Positions 59,677 through 64,000 of a stretch of DNA of 64,000 nt are shown piece by piece. The position numbers and the translations under genes were made by a program. Each line of letters starts with the position of its first letter. Position 1 is the stretch's first letter. The notes under the pieces were generated by a model. It worked only from the letters and a program-made list of their open reading frames with translations, was not told the origin of the DNA and made no database searches. The stretch covers positions 20,180,244 to 20,244,243 of the forward strand of contig NC_091152.1 of assembly GCF_040958095.1 (NCBI RefSeq), in the 5' to 3' direction. The DNA is from Procambarus clarkii (lineage: Eukaryota; Arthropoda; Malacostraca; Decapoda; Cambaridae).

Positions 59677-60205
59677 TCAGTACCCCGGGGGTCAGTGCCC
59701 CGGGGGTCAGTGCCCCGGGGGTCAGTGCCCCGGGGGTCAGTGCCCCGGGGGTCAGTGCCCCGGGGGTCAGTGCCCCGGGGGTCAGTGCCCGGGGGTCAGT
59801 GCCCCGGGGGTCAATGCCCCGGGGGTCAGTGCCCCGGGGTCAATGCCCCGGGGGTCAGTGCCCCGGGGTCAGTGCCCCGGGGGTCAGTGCCCCGGGGGTC
59901 AGTGTCCCGGGGGTCAGTGCCCCGGGGGTCAGTGCCCCGGGGGTCAGTGCCCCGGGTTCAATGCCCCGGGGGTCAGTGCCCCGGGGGTCAGTGCCCCGGG
60001 GGTCAGTGCCCCGGGTTCAATGCCCCGGGGGTCAGTGCCCCGGGGGTCAGTGCCCCGGGGGTCAGTGTCCCGGGGGTCAGTGCCCCGGGGGTCAGTGCCC
60101 GGGGGTCAGTGCCCCGGGGGTCAGTGCCCCGGGGGTCAGTGCCCGGGGGTCAGTGCCCCGGGGGTCAGTGCCCCGGGGGTCAGTGCCCCGGGGGTCAGTG
60201 CCCTC
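59677..60205. repeat. 15-bp minisatellite (CAGTGCCCCGGGGGT)n
   Basis: About 35 units. Most carry the palindrome CCCCGGGG; variants include CCCGGGTTC, CCCGGGGTC and GTGTCC. The frames crossing it, including a 287-codon one, come from this unit plus CA repeats. Confidence 0.97.
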
Positions 60206-60505
60206 AGCTGGGAGACTGACCCCAGTTTTCCAGAGAGGAATTTCCAGGGCATATGGCTATGTGGGAGCCAGCTTCTCGTATCTACATAGCCATTTTCACA
60301 CCACATGTAGCGGTGCTACATATTCTCCCCTGGCTTGGCGCCTTCTTTTAGTAATCGCTTTCACCCACAGGTATACACACACACTCACACACTCACGCAC
60401 ACACACGCACTCACGTACATTAGAGTGTGTGTGTACACACACACACACTAATGTTTATGCACACACTCGCACGGACACTATATATTCACGCACGCATACT
60501 CACGT

Positions 60506-60587
<82 letters not shown>

Positions 60588-61302
60588 GCGTGCACATTCA
60601 GTTACCTGCTATCAGTGCCCGAGAGACAAAGGCAGGTGAGAGGGGGAGGGGGGGGAGATTGAAGGAGGGGGGAGGGGAGTGGTGGGGGGTGGTTGAAGGG
60701 GGAAGGGGGGGTGGTAGTGGAGCAGCCAGACCCCCTTTCTCTACCATCTGAGGGATCAGCAATTGGGTCACGTGTTTTTATAAGGCGACTAGCACGGGTG
60801 CTTCAGCAGCCGCTTGTGTGGAGGGGCCTTTCCCCCTCCCCTTCCATCCCCCCATTCCACCTCTCCCCTCTGCCTCTCCTCCCTTCCCATGCGGGAGAGA
60901 GTCATGGAAGAGGAAAGGGCAGTGCGTTTCGCGGGTTGAGGAGCACAGAGAAAAGAGCACCAGGATTCTGGCCATGGCAATCCAGAGAGGACATGACAGG
61001 GTGATAGAAGATAGACCAAGTCGATCCTCTTCCCTGCTCTCACACAGGGAGAGCAGCAGGGAGGAGAGGAAACGTTTGTGCAGAGCAGGGAAAGCTTTCT
61101 GAAGCTGGAATACATTAATTGGTGTTTATTAACCATTGGACCCATCAACTGAAGGTCTTCTCTTGATTCTCATGTCAATTCCTTCTCTCCTAATCTGATG
61201 CCTTGAACACACAGCTTTTGCCTCTTACATTAATATATTCTCTTATCAGTTAACAGCTGAACCTCCACAAATTTTATGTTGATCCTCAAACCACTTTTGA
61301 TT
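60206..61302. other. unique stretch with CA, G-rich and CT-rich tracts
   Basis: (CA)n at 60,506-60,586 with mixed CA words before it, G-rich DNA at 60,632-60,720 and CT-rich DNA at 60,825-60,890. No gene recognised. Confidence 0.5.
60506..60586. repeat. (CA)n microsatellite
   Basis: About 80 bases of uninterrupted CA. Confidence 0.95.
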
Positions 61303-61383
61303 TGAGTTGTTGTTGTTGTTGTTAAAGATTCGCTACCAGGAACAAAAAGTTCCAAGTAGCACGGGCTATGGTGAGCCCGGTGT
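61303..61383. repeat. double-hairpin element F, reverse orientation
   Basis: GTTGTTGTTGTTGTTAAAG, then GGAACAAAAAGTTCC and CGGGCTATGGTGAGCCCG. It is the reverse complement of 25,766-25,840 with small changes. Confidence 0.7.
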
Positions 61384-61434
61384 GGATTTGTTTTGGAAAT
61401 CCTTACAGGGAAGTAACAGAGTGCAGAACTACAT

Positions 61435-62510
61435 GTCAGTGGTCGCCCTCCAGTGGTCCCTCTCTAGTGGTCCCTCTCCAGTGGTCCCTCTCCAGTGGTC
61501 CCTCTCCAGTGGTCCCTCTCCAGTGGTCCCTCTCCAGTGGTCCCTCTCCAGTGGTCCCTCTCTAGTGGTCCCTCTCTAGTGGTCCCTCTCCAGTGGTCCC
61601 TCTCCAGTGGTCTCTCTCCAGTGGTCCCTCTCTAGTGGTCCCTCTCCAGTGGTCTCTCTCCAGTGGTCCCTCTCCAGTGGTCCCTCTCCAGTGGTCCCTC
61701 TCCAGTGGTCCCTCTCTAGTGGTCCCTCTCTAGTGGTCCCTCTCCAGTGGTCCCTCTCCAGTCGTCCCTCTCCAGTGGTCCCTCTCCAGTGGTCCCTCTC
61801 TAGTGGTCCCTCTCCAGTGGTCCCTCTCCAGTGGTCCCTCTCCAGTGGTCCCTCTCCAGTGGTCCCTCTCCAGTGGTCCCTCTCTAGTGGTCCCTCTCCA
61901 GTGGTCCCTCTCCAGTGGTCGCCCTCCAGTGGTCCCTCTCCAGTGGTCGCCCTCCAGTGGTCCCTCTCCAGTGGTCCCTCTCCAGTGGTCCCTCTCCAGT
62001 GGTCCCTCTCCAGTGGTCCCTCTCCAGTGGTCCCTCTCCAGTGGTCGCCCTCCAGTGGTCCCTCTCCAGTGGTCGCCCTCCAGTGGTCCCTCTCCAGTGG
62101 TCCCTCTCCAGTGGTCCCTCTCCAGTGGTCCCTCTCTAGTGGTCCCTCTCTAGTGGTCCCTCTCTAGTGGTCCCTCTCTAGTGGTCCCTGTCTAGTGGTC
62201 CCTCTCCAGTGGTCCCTCTCCAGTGGTCCCTCTCTAGTGGTCCCTCTCTAGTGGTCCCTCTCTAGTGGTCCCTCTCTAGTGGTCCCTGTCTAGTGGTCCC
62301 TCTCCAGTGGTCCCTCTCCAGTGGTCCCTCTCTAGTGGTCCCTCTCCAGTGGTCCCTCTCCAGTGGTCCCTCTCCAGTGGTCCCTCTCCAGTGGTCCCTC
62401 TCCAGTGGTCCCTCTCTAGTGGTCCCTGTCTAGTGGTCCCTCTCCAGTGGTCCCTCTCCAGTGGTCCCTCTTCAGTGGTCCCTCTCTAGTGGTCCCTCTC
62501 CAATGGTCCA
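61435..62510. repeat. 14-bp minisatellite (CCAGTGGTCCCTCT)n
   Basis: About 76 units with CTAGTGG, GTCGCCCT and CTGTCT variants in recurring blocks. CCA-G-TGG is a minimal inverted repeat. The 42-base triple unit has no stop, which explains the long overlapping frames. Confidence 0.97.
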
Positions 62511-63040
62511 TAGAGGAACTACAAGTGGTCCTTGGGACTAATAAGACTTATTGTACAGCAAAATACGAACCACTGTCTCCTGGTAGCATTTACACGTCAG
62601 TTCTAACTGAGAATAAGAAGGCAGCGCACGAGCCAAGGGAGTGTATCTGTGGCAGCGAGACCTAACTCACAATTTTGCCAGCTCGGAGAATTTTCTTGTA
62701 GGTGAGACCGAGTGAAGACGCTGTTGAAGGGCGTATCTCCCACCGACCTCTTGAAGGTTGTGTTGAGTGGAGACTTCTCCATGTCCCTCACCAGCGTCCA
62801 CCAGCGTCACCATGTCCCAACGAGCGGCCAGCAACAACAGTCAAGTGCCTCACAGGATCATTAGCACCTAAACATTGTGTCTTCCCGCCGGGCTGTTCGC
62901 CGATGGCCGATATTGCTCGAACTAATGTATTTTTCAAGTGATAGCTGCTCGCAATGTCTTGAAAGATTTGATTGTAAGGAATTTATCCCCTTGGTCCAAA
63001 ACAATCAATTAAGGGCCCCCTCAAACCTGGCTGACAGGGG
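62511..63040. other. unique stretch, no gene recognised
   Basis: Frames of up to 79 codons exist on the plus strand (62,702-62,941), but no family is recognised. The CACCAGCGTC word is tandemly doubled near 62,790. Confidence 0.45.
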
Positions 63041-63295
63041 CGTCTGACAGCTGGGTGGACAGCGCTTCGGATTCGTAGTCCTGAGGTTCCGGGTACGATC
63101 CCCGGTGGAGGCGGAGACAAATGGGCAATATGTTTCTTTCACCCCTGATGTCCCTGTTCACCTAGCAGTAAATAGGTACCTGGGAGTTAGACAGCTGCTA
63201 CGGGCTGCTGCTTCCTGGGGGTGGAGGTCTGGTCGAGGACCGGGCCGCGGGGACACTAAGCCCCGAAATCATCTCAAGATAACCTCAAGAAGATA
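63041..63295 (+). mobile_element. tRNA-derived SINE (main family), variant head
   Basis: The head (CAGCTGGGTGGACAGCGC, CGGATTCGTAGTCCTG) has a B box GGGTACGATCCCC and a shorter core (CAGTAAATAGGTACCTGGG). The 3' end matches the other copies. It is a more diverged subfamily. Confidence 0.8.
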
Positions 63296-63326
63296 GAACA
63301 CCACCTGTACCTCCACTATCATCACC

Positions 63327-63385
63327 AGGAGGTCTGGTCGACGACCGGGCCGCGGGGACGCTAAGCCCCGGAAGCACCTCAAGGC
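63327..63385 (+). mobile_element. LINE 3'-end fragment
   Basis: GGAGGTCTGGTCGACGACC through CTAAGCCCCGGAAGCACCTC; the same fragment type as 22,399-22,455, again directly downstream of a SINE. Confidence 0.6.
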
Positions 63386-63639
63386 CACTCCTAATATATA
63401 TAAACTTAACCTTCCAGCAAACTCTTACCAAAATAATAAGACGAATTAAAAAAAAAACGCATTCCACATACATAAAAATATACAATAATGGTGTTTACAA
63501 CTATGAGATAACCGATATAATGGATTATACAATGAATTACATCATTACAATGAAATATATTTACTAGTTATCACAATATCTCCAGAATAATGTTATGTGA
63601 AAGGAGATAACTTCTGAATGTTAAAATCATATACCACGT

Positions 63640-63640
<1 letters not shown>

Positions 63641-63714
<74 letters not shown>
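63641..63714. repeat. (GT)n microsatellite, 3' tail of LINE L1
   Basis: About 74 bases of GT at the 3' end of the minus-strand L1 copy. Confidence 0.9.
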
Positions 63715-63718
<4 letters not shown>

Positions 63719-64000
63719 CACCTATACTCACCTATATGTGCTTGCAGGATCGAGCATTGATTCTTGGATCCCGCCTTTCTAGCTATCGGTTGTTTACAGC
63801 AATGACTCCTGTCCCATTTCCCTATCATACCTAGTTTTAAAAGTATGAATAGTATTTGCTTCCACAACCTGTTCCCCAAGTGCATTCCATTTTTCTACTA
63901 CTCTCACGCTAAAAGAAAACTTCCTAACATCTCTGTGACTCATCTGAGTTTCCAGTTTCCACCCATGTCCCCTCGTTCTGTTATTATTACGTGTGAACAT
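63715..64000 (-). pseudogene. LINE L1 3' end, C-terminal fragment cut by the window edge
   Basis: The minus strand from 64,000 to 63,794 encodes the last 68 residues of the L1 reverse transcriptase, ending GQESLL-stop. The 3' UTR and GTGAGTA-(CA)n tail follow. It differs from 26,775-27,452 at three residues (G/E, Q/G, N/T). It continues beyond the window. Confidence 0.85.

Noticed and set aside
59799..60662. 287-codon frame rich in Gly, Ser, Thr and His
   Set aside because: It is made of the 15-bp CCCCGGGG array followed by CA repeats.

Overview
This window looks like repeat-dense intergenic DNA from a decapod crustacean, most likely a freshwater crayfish. The organism call is an inference. 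It rests on tRNA-derived SINEs, non-LTR retrotransposon ends and palindromic foldback elements that I recall as abundant in decapod genomes, plus AT-rich unique DNA and TA/CA microsatellites. I see no host protein-coding gene, no rRNA gene and no functional tRNA gene. Nearly every long open frame is a by-product of a tandem array whose period, or three times its period, contains no stop codon. The only recognisable coding sequence is broken C-terminal reverse-transcriptase sequence of LINEs.

Layout of the left contig (1-31,000). A 27-bp minisatellite (382-1,447) is followed by foldback/MITE and SINE remnants and a LINE C-terminus whose coding DNA has expanded into a 92-bp tandem array (3,886-4,740). 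Next comes a MITE whose terminal repeat has become a satellite, with another foldback element nested inside it (5,369-6,705). Minisatellites follow with 16-, 30-, 16-, 40-, 17-, 16-, 51- and 32-bp units (7,188-20,994). A belt of MITEs, foldback elements, four SINE families, microsatellites and three LINE families spans 21,235-27,672. The contig ends inside a 45-bp satellite with higher-order structure (28,679-31,000).

A run of 500 N (31,001-31,500) separates this from a second contig. That contig begins inside the 16-bp array and repeats about 22.2 kb of the first contig almost base for base (8,817-31,000 corresponds to 31,501-53,673). The differences I found are confined to microsatellites, homopolymers and array indels. 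Each contig ends inside an array that the other contig crosses, so the simplest reading is an unmerged dovetail overlap (false duplication or haplotig), not a biological duplication. Collapsed, the window holds about 41.3 kb of distinct sequence.

The right contig then continues through the rest of the 45-bp satellite (to 55,609), AT-rich unique DNA, further SINE, MITE and foldback copies, a SINE with a perfect 14-bp target-site duplication (59,039-59,266), a 15-bp CCCCGGGG array, a 14-bp array and a LINE fragment that runs off the window edge.

The most informative biology concerns how repeats arise and interact. A MITE terminus and two LINE ends have been turned into tandem arrays. The main SINE family shares its 3' end with a LINE. 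Two SINE families share a core. A foldback family carries 14-bp target-site duplications like those of a SINE. Most of the minisatellites carry a short dyad symmetry in each monomer.
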